The notes below the pieces were generated by a model, which had not been told where the DNA came from, did not search any database, and worked only from the letters and a program-made list of their open reading frames with translations. Made by a program: the position numbers and the translations under genes. From Gremmenia infestans (Eukaryota > Ascomycota > Leotiomycetes > Helotiales > Hamatocanthoscyphaceae), in contig JAFEVB010000023.1 in NCBI GenBank assembly GCA_032629725.1, positions 868,001-932,000 on the forward strand: a stretch of 64,000 bases of DNA, written 5' to 3'. Of this stretch, positions 34,572 to 46,188 are shown piece after piece (the stretch's first letter is position 1; each line of letters opens with the position of its first letter).

Positions 34572-36221
34572 GTTTGCGAGTTGATGGAATCAGGTTCTTG
34601 GCTTAGATGATTGATCGTCGAAGATACAATACAAGTATAATACCGTAGAGTGTATCCTTTGCGTTTTCGATTTCGATTTTGGAATAATCCTTTAAATGAT
34701 GTGTTGAAGCAATAATCTAATCAGAGATACACCTTTACTTAAAGACCCTGAAGGTCCAACGTCTCCCTTCGACCGCCCATGACGTTTAACCTTTCTTAAA
34801 CCTGGCCAGGCTTGTCCCGCTCAAAGGAGCAAGTTTTCTTACAACTTGATACGACTAACTTCGTCTTAGTGGTCAATAGCGCACTGGTGCATACTGCTTT
34901 ATTACGCATTATGAGAGCAGGAATGAAGTAGAATACGTACCTAGGTCGGTAACTGACTTCCAGGTATTGTAGGTGGGGAATTCGTTTACAACCCAACCCC
35001 TCTGATGCAAAGAAGCTGATAATTGCATTTAGCTAATTTCCATATGCTTGAAAAGCTTATTCCGGTTTTACTATTTTGAAATTTTCTTCACGGGAATAGC
35101 GGTATCATATGACTTCTTTAATGGTAGCGCTCTTGTTACAACCCGAATCGGCACGCGTCAGCATGACTTGGGTCCCTCATTTGCTCAACAACTACACGTA
35201 CTATAGAGCATACTGAATGGAGATTAATAAGAATATTATAATAGTTACCACCCATATATCTTTAACCTCCCTCATTACCTGTCTATCTATCTCGATATGT
35301 ACCAACTCATCCCCGTTTCGTGATATCCATAGTCATCATTATACCAGAATCAAGGATTCTGATCTCCTGTAAAACCCCCAGGAACTAAGAGATCTGCTTT
35401 AAAATGTGTGTGCATTCTGTATTGCGTGCTCTCTAAGGGGATTCTTTATGCGGTTTGTTTCACATTGGCATTAAGTGAGAGAGGGGAGTATGCGTGGAAG
35501 CCAGTTTCAATTCTTAACCGGAGTATTATATCGCTTTCTTCTTTTTATTCTTCTTTTCCTAGAGAAGGAGAGAACTTTGTACTGTTATATATCTTCCCAG
35601 TGGGCGTTTGTACATTGTGTGTGGTATGACCTGGTCATGTCTCAAGCATGCATCCATGCCAACTCATAGATCTTGGTGTTGCTTGTGCCCCTTGTTAGAC
35701 TCAACTCACAAAATTGGAATCGTGCTGAAGTGTGCTTGTTATACGAAGTGAGCTGTACGGCAATATATTTGGATACGTACTTGGAATAGGCTCATGTCAA
35801 ACATAAGAGCTATGAGATGAGATGAGAATATAAGTAGGGTGTCGCGAGAGAATTCCACGGGAAGAGAGTTTCGCGACATCAATAATCCAGTCACATTTAA
35901 TAAAATTTGTTCCATTTGATAAACTCGATAGAACCAGTCTGTTCAGGTAGCTTTCTCGAATACAGTAGACGGGCTAACCGATGACGATCGGTTATGACGA
36001 ATCCATTTTCCAAACAAAGGAAATCGACATTCTAACCTCGACAAACGCATTATTCGTCGCGAACAGTATTTTCATCCTCACAACAAAGGAATCGCATTCA
36101 CTACAAATCCCAAATCCCTCGCCAAAAAAACGCAATGATTCTTTTCACAAACCCTCAGACTAACAAATCGAGGAAAGTAAATAAACACATACAAACAAAC
36201 ACAGAAACACAAGTCAGCAAA
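34572..36221. other. Intergenic region
   Basis: 1.65 kb with no supported gene. It holds a perfect 8-bp inverted repeat (35840-35847 with 35871-35878). The right end must contain the promoter of the Cys-rich protein gene; an A/C-rich leader directly precedes its ATG. Confidence 0.5.
35840..35878. repeat. Inverted repeat with hairpin potential
   Basis: TGTCGCGA at 35840-35847 and its exact complement TCGCGACA at 35871-35878, separated by 23 bases. It could form an 8-bp stem or bind a dimeric factor. No gene overlaps it. Confidence 0.6.
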
Positions 36222-36587
36222 ATGTGTCAAGGATCACGAACCCGAATGACCTGTGGGCACATCCTCATCCACTACGATAGGCGCTGCCATAAACGCCATT
36301 GCAAAACGATCATAGGCCCAGTTAAGCATCTCAACGACACATGCGCATCCTGCCACCCATCTCACGTGATGACGGAAATCAAAATCCGACACAATGATCT
36401 CCGCGCAAAGCTGATGGATAAGCTGCGGCGGTCGACAAGTAAGGAGGAGGTAGCGGAGCTGCAGAGGGCGTTGGCCGAGGAGCAGGATGGTAGATCGAAG
36501 GAGCTGAGGGCTGCTGATCGGATCCGCTGGAATGGGGTTGTGGATTGGGGGATTGGATCGGAGCTGAGACTTGAATGTGAGGATTAG
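36222..36587 (+). CDS. Small Cys/His-rich protein, unknown role
   Basis: Single exon, 121 residues, from MCQGSRTRMTCGHILIHYDR. The first 50 residues hold Cys and His spaced like a metal site: CGH, CHKRHC, then HLNDTCASCHPSH. The rest is a charged helix (about residues 60-95, KIRHNDLRAKLMDKLRRSTS onwards) likely to be coiled coil, and a short end GVVDWGIGSELRLECED. Ascomycetes have a family of small proteins that begin M-C-x-G-S-R-T and contain CGH; this looks like a member. Function is unknown. The ATG follows an A-rich leader (CAAAATG), a good fungal start context. Confidence 0.7.
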   Translation: MCQGSRTRMTCGHILIHYDRRCHKRHCKTIIGPVKHLNDTCASCHPSHVMTEIKIRHNDLRAKLMDKLRRSTSKEEVAELQRALAEEQDGRSKELRAADRIRWNGVVDWGIGSELRLECED

Positions 36588-36720
36588 ATCTTCCTTCGCG
36601 CATAGGTAATTTTACGTTGAACGAACATTTTGCTGAAAATTGTGACAGATCAACAGTATCGCGAACCATGGTCGACGTATTGACGTATTGATAATTGAAG
36701 CGACAGGTGGAGGGACACTA

Positions 36721-38571
36721 TTACTGTATCTCCCTAGCACTATCGAGAATCGCAGCCTTGAGGAGCTCGGGATTTCTAGAATTCGAGTTTGCCTTCTTTG
36801 GATCACCGCACTCCGCACTGGCTCTTGACAGGCCCAGCCGAGCTTTCTCTTCTGCTTCCTGTGATTTCTCCATAGCTCTCTTCGCATCTTTGTACTCTTT
36901 CAACCGCCTCTTGCCAAGGGTGCCGTTTCGTCGTCGGTCGTCTGCATTTCGTAGCAGAGGGAGCTGGATGATTACAGAAAAGGTGTCGAATATCTTCTGA
37001 ATCGGTCGGTCGTGACGCTGTGCAACCGCAGCGAAGGGAAACACTTTCTGACAGGTCTCAGCTATATCAACGATACTGAAATTTCAAGAATGAGCACGGG
37101 ATCCCATAAATAAGCCAAGGTTTACGTACAGGTTTTGAGCATGCCTGTGCCGGGTCCTCTTCCTTGGAGGCTGCTCCTCATCTTCATTCGAAGTCTCAAG
37201 CTGTACCTGGTATTGAGAGACAGACGCTGTTGACGGTGTCTGGATTTGCAGGTTAGGGTACGGCCGTTTCGCATTTGAATCCACGTGTCCATTGTTTACG
37301 TTTCGGTATCCTCCAAAGACCATATTCGACGGGTTGGTGCAGGGCTTCACATGTACCAGTTCCGCCAAATGATGTGGTTTCATCGCAGACGAAGGCCAAG
37401 CTGGTATCGCGTATAATGAAGGTTTTCGCAAGACATCAGGCATTCCAGTGTTCGTATCTGGAGGTAGCATCTGGCTGCGGTTCGAAGCTAGTTGAGATTG
37501 CGGCGCTTTTGTTCCTTTGCGCGATATATGTGTCGGAAATGACTTCGAATTATGGGAAATTGGAGTATGACTGGAGTTTCGAGCTTGTTCATGGCGTGGT
37601 ATTGTGACATTCTGTGATGACATGTGATCTGAGGCACTTGGGATAAGAGTAATTGAAGACTGAAGACCCGCCGGAGATTCAGACGCCTCCAGTCTTTGGG
37701 TAAATACATCTGTAATTTGCCTCGATTGGGACTGTAAAGATCCTTTCGAAATTTGGTGGGCTGAAGATAAATTCTGGTTCAGGCTTTGGGGCAGCAAGGG
37801 GGGTTTCGACCGAAAGCCGAAGGCTGAAATGGTATTAGACGTGGGAGGACTGTCACTTTGTGGCCGTGAATCTGCCATCGAGTACTCTGGGATCTCGAAT
37901 TCGGTGCTGTACGGCACACCTGAGCTACGGAGCATGTCCGAATACGAGAAATCAGAGAACGCATCCTGGATAAGAGACGGAATTGGTGCGCCGATTGTCT
38001 TTGGTGATACTAAGAGAGGCTCGTTGCAAGAGTATGATTCTGGGTTCAATTCTACAGGATCTTCTCCTTGATAAGATTTTGGTCTTCGGGTCCCTCCAAA
38101 GTGTACAGGTCTCCAGCCAGGAGTCATTTTTGGAATCTGTGACCCGGGTATCGAGTTGGTCCAAGGCTGGGGAGGGATCTGTGATATGACGTTTTCTAGC
38201 CCTGAAGTGGGCAGTGGGAGCCGAGAATCTGGAGAAAAGGTACCTGCAGCGTATGCGGTGGGAAGAGACCCGTTTCGTACTGAAACAGCTTTTCCTTCAC
38301 TCTCTCCAACATGGCATGACTCCGGGCGTTGGTCCATGCCCGTAGTCCCGCGTCGAAGCAAGTGGTCGGTCTTTGAAGTTGCTGGAGCCGCTGGTCCGTC
38401 GTGTTTAGTTGGGGGTTTGCAACTGGCATCTGATTCAGGTTGCAAAAACGTAGGCCTTGTAAAGTTGTTAGTAAATGTCGTTTTAAGGCCGCTGAAGCTT
38501 GCAAACCTTTTGGATTCTTTCCTCCTCCGCCGAGGAGCGCAGGAAATAAATTGCACGTCGTCGTCACCCAT
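36721..38571 (-). CDS. Unrecognised 598-residue protein
   Basis: Exons 38571-37130 and 37075-36721 join in phase. I took the ATG at 38571 (MGDDDVQFISCAPRRRRKES), although the frame stays open to 38712. The first ~480 residues are Ser/Pro/Gln-rich and probably disordered, with a basic patch near PPRKRTRHRHAQNL. After the intron comes an ordered-looking segment, IVDIAETCQKVFPFAAVAQR, then DRPIQKIFDTFSVIIQLPLL, and a long charged helix (RRLKEYKDAKRAMEKSQEAE). The basic patches suggest a nuclear protein; I recognise no family. It is divergent from the CSN6 gene with 675 bases between them. Confidence 0.75.
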
Positions 38572-39246
38572 AATCGACGCTGAGCTTGTACAATTTGAAG
38601 CTGACGATTGACAAAAGAGCTTCTCGCTCTTTCTCTGAACAGTATGAGCCAAGTCCCTCGCTGCGAAATGATTGAGTCGGGGTTTACAGGCAAAAACAAA
38701 TACTGATAACACCGCTTGGTGGGCTCAGTCAAATGCTTGGGGCCATTCAAATCGCATCGGATGAGTGAAAAATAAGAAAAGAAGAGCATTTGACTGTCCT
38801 AGGGAGATGGTGCTCTCTCAAGAGGAGAGCCTGGAAGAAAGGATCAAAGAAATGCATACTGCAAGATCCCGATTGCAATGATAGATCATGATTGTAAGCG
38901 TGGCATAGCTTGTTCACGGACTGTAGATATGAGAAAGCAAAAGTGTCTCTGGAAAGTCCCACTTGGGAATGTTGCTTGCCATTGGTAAAGAAGAAGTAGA
39001 AGAGGAAGAAGCATAGACATAGAAAGCCAAGAATTTAGAGGACAATCACGTGAGAAAGCTACTGTAACAGGGGCTCCGGCGAACTTTAGGCAGCTTTTGC
39101 GCAATCGTCACGATAAAGCTCCCCAGCTCAAGGTTAGGTAAACAGTATCAACAAATTTAAGACCCCGCAAACCACCCTCCCCCCTGATAACACATTCCTG
39201 AAGCCATCGGCACCAGTCCTAGAATCTCGGGTCCAAACTCTCCACT
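38572..39246. promoter_or_regulatory. Divergent promoter region of the 598-aa protein and CSN6 genes
   Basis: The 675-base interval holds both promoters. A TCACGTGA-type word occurs near 39046-39053. No coding feature is supported apart from the possible 5' extension of the left-hand frame to 38712. Confidence 0.5.
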
Positions 39247-40563
39247 ATGGCGGTCGAGACACCTTTAAATCCCCTCCTCTCCACACAGAAGTCCTCGGAC
39301 AGCGGCCTCCAGGTAGCACTCCATCCGCTGGTACTGCTCACCATTTCCGACTATGTTACGAGACATACGCTACGACAGCAGACAGGCCCGATCGTGGGGG
39401 CACTTTTGGGGCAACAAAATGGTCGGGAAATTACAATTGAGCATGCCTTTGACTGTCTGCTTGTGGAAGTTGAAGGAGAGATTATCCTGAACCAAGTCTG
39501 GTTTGAGGAACGACTCCAGCAAAGTTAGTACTGCTAATGTTCAAATACATCTTCTCATGTGCTAATACAGTTGCTATTCAAAGTGAAGGATGTGCATAAA
39601 GTCCCTGCTCTCGATCTCGTTGGCTGGTATACTATTCTGCCAACCTCTGGTCCCCAATCGGTCCATCTCCCACTACACCGTCAGATATTACACTCATACA
39701 ACGAGTCTGCCATCCTCCTAGGCTTCCACCCAACTGCCGTCCTTGAACGTCAGGCTGGTGGCAAGCTTCCTCTCACCATTTACGAAAGCAACTATGAGGC
39801 TGAAGAGGCAGCGACAGATGCTGGAGAAGACAAAGAGATGAAACATGGCGAGCCACAACTCGGCCTAAAGTTCAGAGAGCTACCATACAGCGTGGAGACT
39901 GGCGAAGCCGAAATGATCAGTGTTGATTTCGTAGCGCGAGGGGGAGGAAATGCAACTGCTGTCGATGGAACGTCAAAGAAGGCAGCATCACAAGCATCAG
40001 CCACTGTAGATGTCAATGGAAAGGGCAAGACCCGAGCTTCTAAGAAGTCGGATTCGGAAGGCGCCGAAACTGCTGCGGAAGCTGCGAAGCAAAACATTCT
40101 TACACGCGAAGACGAAGAGCTGATTGCTTCTCTGACGGCCAAGGCGAACGCAATCAAGATGTTGCAGTCACGGATTAACCTAATTGCGGTATATCTGCAG
40201 AACCTCCCCCCATCCTACGTCTCCAATGCTGTTCCGGAAAGTGTCGAATCAGACAACAAGGAATCCACTCCCGTCAACCACCCGATTCTTCGGTCCATTC
40301 AAGCCCTTCTTACTCGATTGAGCCTACTTATTCCTGCAGACAGTGCGGGATTCGAGCACGAACTCCTGTCAGAACAGAACGATGTCAATCTAGTTTCACT
40401 CCTAAGCACAATCACCAACAGTATCAAGGTAGTTAGGGAGACAGGGAAGAAGTCCTTAGTCTTAGAAACACAGAAGAACATGAAAACCAAAAATGGAGAC
40501 AGATCAGTGGCGTGGGATCCTTCAGGTAACGGAGTCATGGGTGTTGGTGACCTGCTCGGGTAA
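39247..40563 (+). CDS. csnF: COP9 signalosome subunit 6
   Basis: Non-catalytic MPN- subunit of the COP9 signalosome, which removes Nedd8 from cullins. Exons 39247-39523 and 39584-40563 join in phase to 418 residues. The MPN region runs over residues about 20-170: LQVALHPLVLLTISDYVTRH, GPIVGALLGQQNGREITIEH, and KDVHKVPALDLVGWYT. The JAMM metal motif is absent, as expected for CSN6 rather than CSN5. A charged Ala/Ser-rich insert (about 195-235, GKGKTRASKKSDSEGAETAA) precedes the C-terminal helices. Acceptor choice: 39583 gives QQ-M-KDVHK and fits the family; an upstream CAG at 39570 does not match the phase. In Aspergillus the signalosome links light to development, but the phytochrome gene lies 17 kb away and no operon-like link is implied. 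Confidence 0.9.
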
Positions 40564-40825
40564 TCTTGAGTTGATGACCAAAAAGCTGCCGCTGTGCAGC
40601 GATGCATTTACGAGGCGCAACGAGGGCGAAGTTATTTTTGGGTCAGATACGGCGTTTACTAGCGATTATGATACGTCGGGATGATAGCACGATAGAGAAT
40701 GAGGCAATGATAATTAAGTTATACCATAACAATTTTTGGGGGGCTGACCTGAAAGCGAAAAGCCAGCGTCCCTCCCGAATGGCAATTTTTTTTCATGGAC
40801 TTTGCTGCCAGCAGCAGTCTAATAA

Positions 40826-42414
40826 CTATGCCTCAATGACAACTTTCAGGACCAGCTTTCCGTCATCATCAGAAGTTCTACTAGCCAACTCAAATGCCTT
40901 CTTCGCATTCTCCAACCCCTTGAATCTATGCGTAACCATATCATCCAAACTAGGCAACTTCATTCCTCCTTTACCAGCAAGGAGTCTAATACCCGTGGGG
41001 TAAGTATTGGCATACCTAAAGATACCCAAGATATCCACCTCTCGCAAGTGCGCTGCAGAAAGGGGAACAGTCTGAATCGGCGTGCCCACTAGATCACGGG
41101 GAGTTAGTTATTTCCTATTCAGGAAGGTTTCGGGAGTAGAAGGAGCTTATATTTCCAGTTTAGGGGAATTCATAGGAGGATGTAGAGCACATGAGACGAA
41201 ACATGACAGATGAGTGTAGGGTAAAATCAAAGAGCTAGTTATCCTTACTGCCTACCATGATGACTTTCCCGCCCGGCTTGGTGGCGTACAAGGCGGTTTG
41301 CATGCACGGTTCTTTGCCGGTACACTCGAACGTCACATCGACGCCATCATCCTCGTCCTCTTCCAGAAGAGCAGCCATATCCGGTCTCGCGACGGCCAGG
41401 GCATCGGCAGCAACAGCCTTCGCACCATCGAGACGGTCGCTGACACTGCTGTAGCTGGACAGGGGAGTCATGATGCCGTCGATGGACGCTGGGGTTGAGG
41501 TTCCCGAGGTGAAGATAGAGGATGAGGAGGCGCTGGAGTGCAGCGGTATGGGCACTACGTATCCGTGCGTTGCGAAGCCTTTGGAAATAGCGTATTCCAC
41601 ACGCCCCTCATCGACGTCCATGATGGTGACTATTGTACAACCGGATTGCCGGGCCATGGCGGCCACGAGAAGACCTACAGTGCCGGCTCCAATGACTAGT
41701 GCAGTAGAACCCGGTACTGGGGAGGCACGGTTCAGGGAATGGATTGCTACCGACAGCGGTTCTAGAAGTGCTGCTGCATCGAAGGAGACATGGTCTGGAA
41801 TCCTGAACTTGCGGTCAATGGGTAATCCCGAGTTTTGAGATTGAGAGGCTCACTTGTGACACCAGACAGCAGGATGATTTATCCTCTCTTGCAAAGTTCC
41901 CTGGAAATGCGGGACACTCTTTGCACTACTCCTGAATCTCATTTTCTTGCAAAGGTTATACCGCCCTTTCCTGCAGATGGTACATTGCCCACAGGGAATC
42001 CCAACCTCTAGGGCAACTCTGTCGCCCAGCATAAAGCCATTGACCTGAGGCCCAATACCAACAACTACACCGGAAGATTCATGCCCAAGGGAGAGAGGAG
42101 CACAGGCACAAAGATCACCGTTGGCGAATCTCTTGTAATAGCTCACATCGGATCCGCATATTCCTGTGGATTTGATCTGGATCTGAAGCTCGCCTGCAGC
42201 AGGCTCTTCGACAGTCCTAGTTTCCTGATGATTGGTTTAGTCGAAATTATCTTATGTACAATTCTCCAGAAAGAGAAGTATGAGTCTCACGTACCGTGCG
42301 GAGGTCGCCTGCCCCATGCAGGACGCTCGCCTGGATTACGGACGGCTTTGCAGCGAACGCATGGATTGGTAAAGCCACCACCGAAGACTCCACATCGTCA
42401 GCGGAAGGAGCCAT
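40826..42414 (-). CDS. Zinc alcohol dehydrogenase of the sorbitol/xylitol dehydrogenase type
   Basis: Medium-chain dehydrogenase that oxidises polyols with NAD(P). Four exons, 42414-42295, 42224-41854, 41802-41249 and 41088-40826, join in phase to 435 residues. Catalytic zinc ligands C63 (GICGSD) and H88-E89 (LGHESSG); structural zinc cysteines C118, C121, C124, C132 (PCGQCTICRKGRYNLC). The nucleotide-binding turn is ALVIGAGTVGLL, and the end is EVDILGIFRYANTYPTGIRL with HRFKGLENAKKAFELA. The protein is longer than the usual 350-380 residues because of a Ser/Thr-rich then acidic insert in the Rossmann domain (between GYVVPIPLHSS and GVDVTFECTG). Substrate cannot be fixed: L-arabinitol, xylitol and sorbitol are all possible. 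The gene converges on CSN6 (262 bases). Confidence 0.9.
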
Positions 42415-43937
42415 CTTAGTCAGTAAAATTTACGTCTGTAAGTAGTATCTAAAGACAAGTTTGTGGGGGAGGTGATGGAGGATGCCCCCACGCAGATTGG
42501 AGTCCTCATATACATTTCTATCATCGGCCAGCGGTCAATGATTGACAATGTCTTCGAATTGAGTTTGTCAAATGGCGTAGCTTTGAGTTATCAGCTCTAA
42601 TCTTTGCTAGCAAGAAAAATCCATATTGTTGTCGTGTACTTGCAAGAACCAGGTTCAGGGACTTTGTTTAGTTTTTCCCAAGTGCCTGCAAGCTGCAACA
42701 GTTGCAGGAGGACCACATAGCTCTGATATTTAATCGTCCCAATAGCAGGACACAGACCTCAATGCTCGTTTTCCAAAAGGTTAAACTTTCCTCAAAATTT
42801 GTTACTAATCGCGATTTCGATGGCACAAGCGTCTTTGATAGGCTGGGATACTCTCCGCGAGCCAGGAGGATGTCTTTTACCCCATTGCAAATGTATATAT
42901 TGGAAACACGACGTGAACGATACCAGCTGGTGATATTGCCGCTACTTGGATTGACGGGGCTGCACATAAAGGTGTGTAGGATCAAGTCCCGAATATGCAA
43001 TTCGAGCACAGAATCCAAGATAGAAAACGGCGGATCACGGAATGAGGAAAGTTACTGATAAAGGTGCATGGAAGTTCTCTTCATCATTGAAGCGCCTCCA
43101 CCAGCCCCGTAATACTAGCAAATATTGACAGTACGCAATGCATGATTGGGTGAAATGCGACAGTTATGGGTGTAAGTGTCCATAGAAAGTCCTGTCACTT
43201 CACGATGCGGCATGAAAGCGGGTGCGGGTGTACCTAGGTACATGAAGGTAGGTAGGTAGTACATGATGCGATGCGAAACTTACCTTCATGGTCGCGGAGC
43301 GTGCGACCCCGCAGATACATATCGTAGTAAAAAAGTGGACTGCGCATATCCTTACTTGGCCAACAAATTGAACGTCTGGATTCTAGCATGAGGCTACGGG
43401 GCAATACCCGCTGTTGGGGATCTGACTGGTAAAACCTATAGCAAAATCACGAGCGGAGTAAGGTAGATCCATACTCATTCCACTGAATCGCGACACCTCA
43501 CACTGCACTGTACTCTCAAATGACGTGGCGGTGGTGAAGAAGACGTTGCATGTGAAGGGGCCAGCATTCTTAGCCGCCGGTAGGAAAATATACGAATTGT
43601 GCGAGATGTTGCTATCATCTGGCGCTATTGGATTGTCTGTATGTGTATGTGCAACAAGTTATAAGAAATCGTGGGGGAGGACTGAGAATTTCATTGGAAC
43701 TCGCTCGCGGAGGGTGAACCCGCATTGTCGGTACCGGATAACACGACAGTCCATGCTTAGCAGGCCGAGCTTACTCGTAGAGCCGGCCACACTCACTCAG
43801 GGGATGAAGCCGGTCTCGGCCAGAATATGAAGATGGTTCGTTTTCTGGAAACATTTACAATAACCGGGATCTTCATGCTCCTCAGTTGCAATCATCCACC
43901 TCTACCATACACCTGCATAGCTAGAATCGACCAGTCG
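42415..43937. other. Intergenic region
   Basis: 1.5 kb without a supported gene. It carries a GTACCTAGGTACATG palindromic word and GTAGGTAGGTAG repeats near 43230-43260, like other gene-free parts of this window. Both flanking genes are on the minus strand. Confidence 0.5.
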
Positions 43938-45816
43938 CTAGAAAGTGCTGGTTGCGAGTCTGGAGGCTGCATTTCTCGCGTCAACTCTGTCCTCATCATC
44001 TTCTTCTTTGACACCCTTGAGACCACCGACACTCCCACCACTGAGCGCTCTAGCTCGACCAGGAACCTCTTCATCCTCCCCATTTGCGTCTTCTGCCACG
44101 TTTGACATAAAGCTGCCTGATATACTTCTGTTCAGGACGTCAGGCCGTCGAGGAACGCCACTCCATGCATCTCCCTTGGGACCCTGGCTAGCCGCAACAC
44201 TCGCTCGACGAGCTGCAGGGTGCGCCTCGCGACCTAGTCGACTCAAGCCACCGGAAGAATCGATTGCTCGGATATCGGGCCTGATAATTTCTAGGGTAGC
44301 TAACGTCCGTCGCTCTGCCTCAATCTCTCGAACCACATACTCTCGGATGCTGAGTCTGAGATCTCCTGCAGTTCTGGCAAACCAGCGTCGTTGCTCCTGC
44401 AAGAGGTTCGCTGTGACTCGCTGAGTCTTACCAGAAAGATAGAGCTCATTGCTTCGTGCTTCGTCCAATGCCGAGATGGCCTCGTCAACCTTTTCCCGTC
44501 GAACGGAAGAACTGGCCTTCAGCCTGTCTGCTGCATTTAGCTTGCTCCTTGTCAATTGTTGTGCCTGCAATAGCTCGCGCAGAAGAATGTGTCGATTCGT
44601 AAGGGTTTCCTTGACAATGAATGCATCCTGAGAATGGTATTGAAGCGGGTCACCTATAGTTGTAGCCTCCGCAGTACCTTGCGCGGCGTGATAGTCGCCT
44701 GTGGTTTGGATGGTCTTGCCAAGTTTTCGATATGCGTTAGCAAGTCCTGGGTGTGGTTCCTGAGCGTTCATGGAACTAAGCTTGACGCCAAAGTCCGACT
44801 CTGCAAGTCCCAAACCTGCGACCATTAGAATATGTTCATCACATAGCAGGTAGTAGTTTACCTCTTCGAGCTTTGACGAGCTTGTCAACTTTATGCCCTG
44901 CGTCCATAGCATCAAGGTAAAAGAGCTTCACAATTGGTCGTGCATTCTGCAGCTCTGGTGTGTCATCAGGAGGAGGTGCAAACTGTTTTATCACTCTTCT
45001 CCGTACACCAGTTGCAGGTTGCTTCCTCTTCAACATCGGGCTATAACCAAAATCACTCTCCACGAAGAGTACCATCTCATCATCCCTCATCAAGACTTCG
45101 TTCGTACATACGTAGTTGAGCCATCTCTGTAGCGAGGCCTTCACTCGAGCTTCGTCTTCATCGGTGCCGGCCCCTGCAGATGTCAACGCAGGAGGGACCG
45201 CTGGAACGATAGCTTCTGGATTCGAAGATATTAGGTGGTCCGCAAGCTTTACGAATTCGGAATGGGTTCGGCGGACATCACGGAATTGGGTGGTACGAAA
45301 CTTTGGAAGATTGGTCTGATAGATCAGCAAATGCCTGCAAGGTAACAATATTTAGATGTAATTACTCACATGAACATCGAATCTCAAGATAGGATCTTTT
45401 CTCCCAGTCCGCTCGAGACCAGTGATTTTGGCTTGAAGCTTGTATTGTGGAGCTTGTGGTTGCTGCGATTGTCGCGCAGCAGGGTGATACCTCTGAGGCT
45501 CTGGGCGATGTTGTTGCGTGTGCTCTTGTGGTATTTGTGTCTTACCTGAGTCGGCTGCACGTCCATCACTTTCAATCACAGATGGTGTCCCAGCGCTACT
45601 GTCGGGCCTATTGTAGCTTCCTGCTCCCATAGTGTCTTCTGGTGGAAGACTTCCGTTGCCGGCAGGATTCGCGCTGTAAGGAGTTGGAGATGGCGGAACG
45701 TCAGAAGTTCCATATGAGCTATCTCTCGTATGTCGTGGTGAAGCAGCAGGCGATGAACCCCAGGGAGACGCGGCCGCTGGATTGTCAGCATCATGTATAG
45801 AAGCGGAGTAATCCAT
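43938..45816 (-). CDS. VPS17: Retromer sorting nexin Vps17
   Basis: PX-BAR protein that pairs with Vps5 and helps retromer return cargo receptors from endosomes to the Golgi. Exons 45816-45370, 45315-44862 and 44815-43938 join in phase to 592 residues. Start MDYSASIHDADNPAAASPWG is the typical fungal Vps17 beginning. A disordered Ser/Pro/Gln-rich region leads to the PX domain (YKLQAKITGLERTGRKDPIL, FRTTQFRDVRRTHSEFVKLA, ASLQRWLNYVCTNEVLMRDD). The C-terminal half is helical BAR (GLAESDFGVKLSSMN, LANAYRKLGKTIQTTGDYHA, LLRELLQAQQLTRSKLNAAD), ending in an acidic tail. Acceptor at 45316-45317 was preferred because it gives RFDVH-TNLPKFR. It shares a 372-base promoter with mitochondrial EF-G2. Confidence 0.87.
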
Positions 45817-46188
45817 GGCTGCACGCGTAGAGTATCGAAGGAATCGAATATTGTCTAGAAGCAAGGCGTTCAGGTATAAGGAATGACGTTGGGATGGAGC
45901 AGTTGCTGGCCGGTGCAGCCAATGCGAAGGGTATCTCGTAGGAGGAGTTGAATTGAAAGGGCAAGACGAGCTGTGAATGGCCTCAACCTGCACATGCAAT
46001 TTGAAGTTGGATTGATCGTCGAAGTCGACAGATCCTGGAACTTGCTTGGTCAATCAGTCAGCCTTCTTCTCTTGTGAAGGCATCAGCCAACCACCTTTAA
46101 ACGCGATAGCCGCTTAGCGAAGAGCTTAAACCTCAAACTTTGGACTTTTTTACTGCGACGAATTTGAAATGTTACAATACATCAGGTG
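45817..46188. promoter_or_regulatory. Bidirectional promoter of VPS17 and mitochondrial EF-G2
   Basis: 372 bases between two divergent starts. The left-hand frame stays open upstream of the VPS17 ATG, but MDYSASIHDAD is the expected protein start. No clear TATA box is seen. Confidence 0.6.

Noticed and set aside
39524..39570. Shorter CSN6 intron ending at the CAG 39568-39570
   Set aside because: From the donor at 39524 the phase would be wrong; the acceptor at 39582-39583 restores the frame and the family sequence KDVHK.
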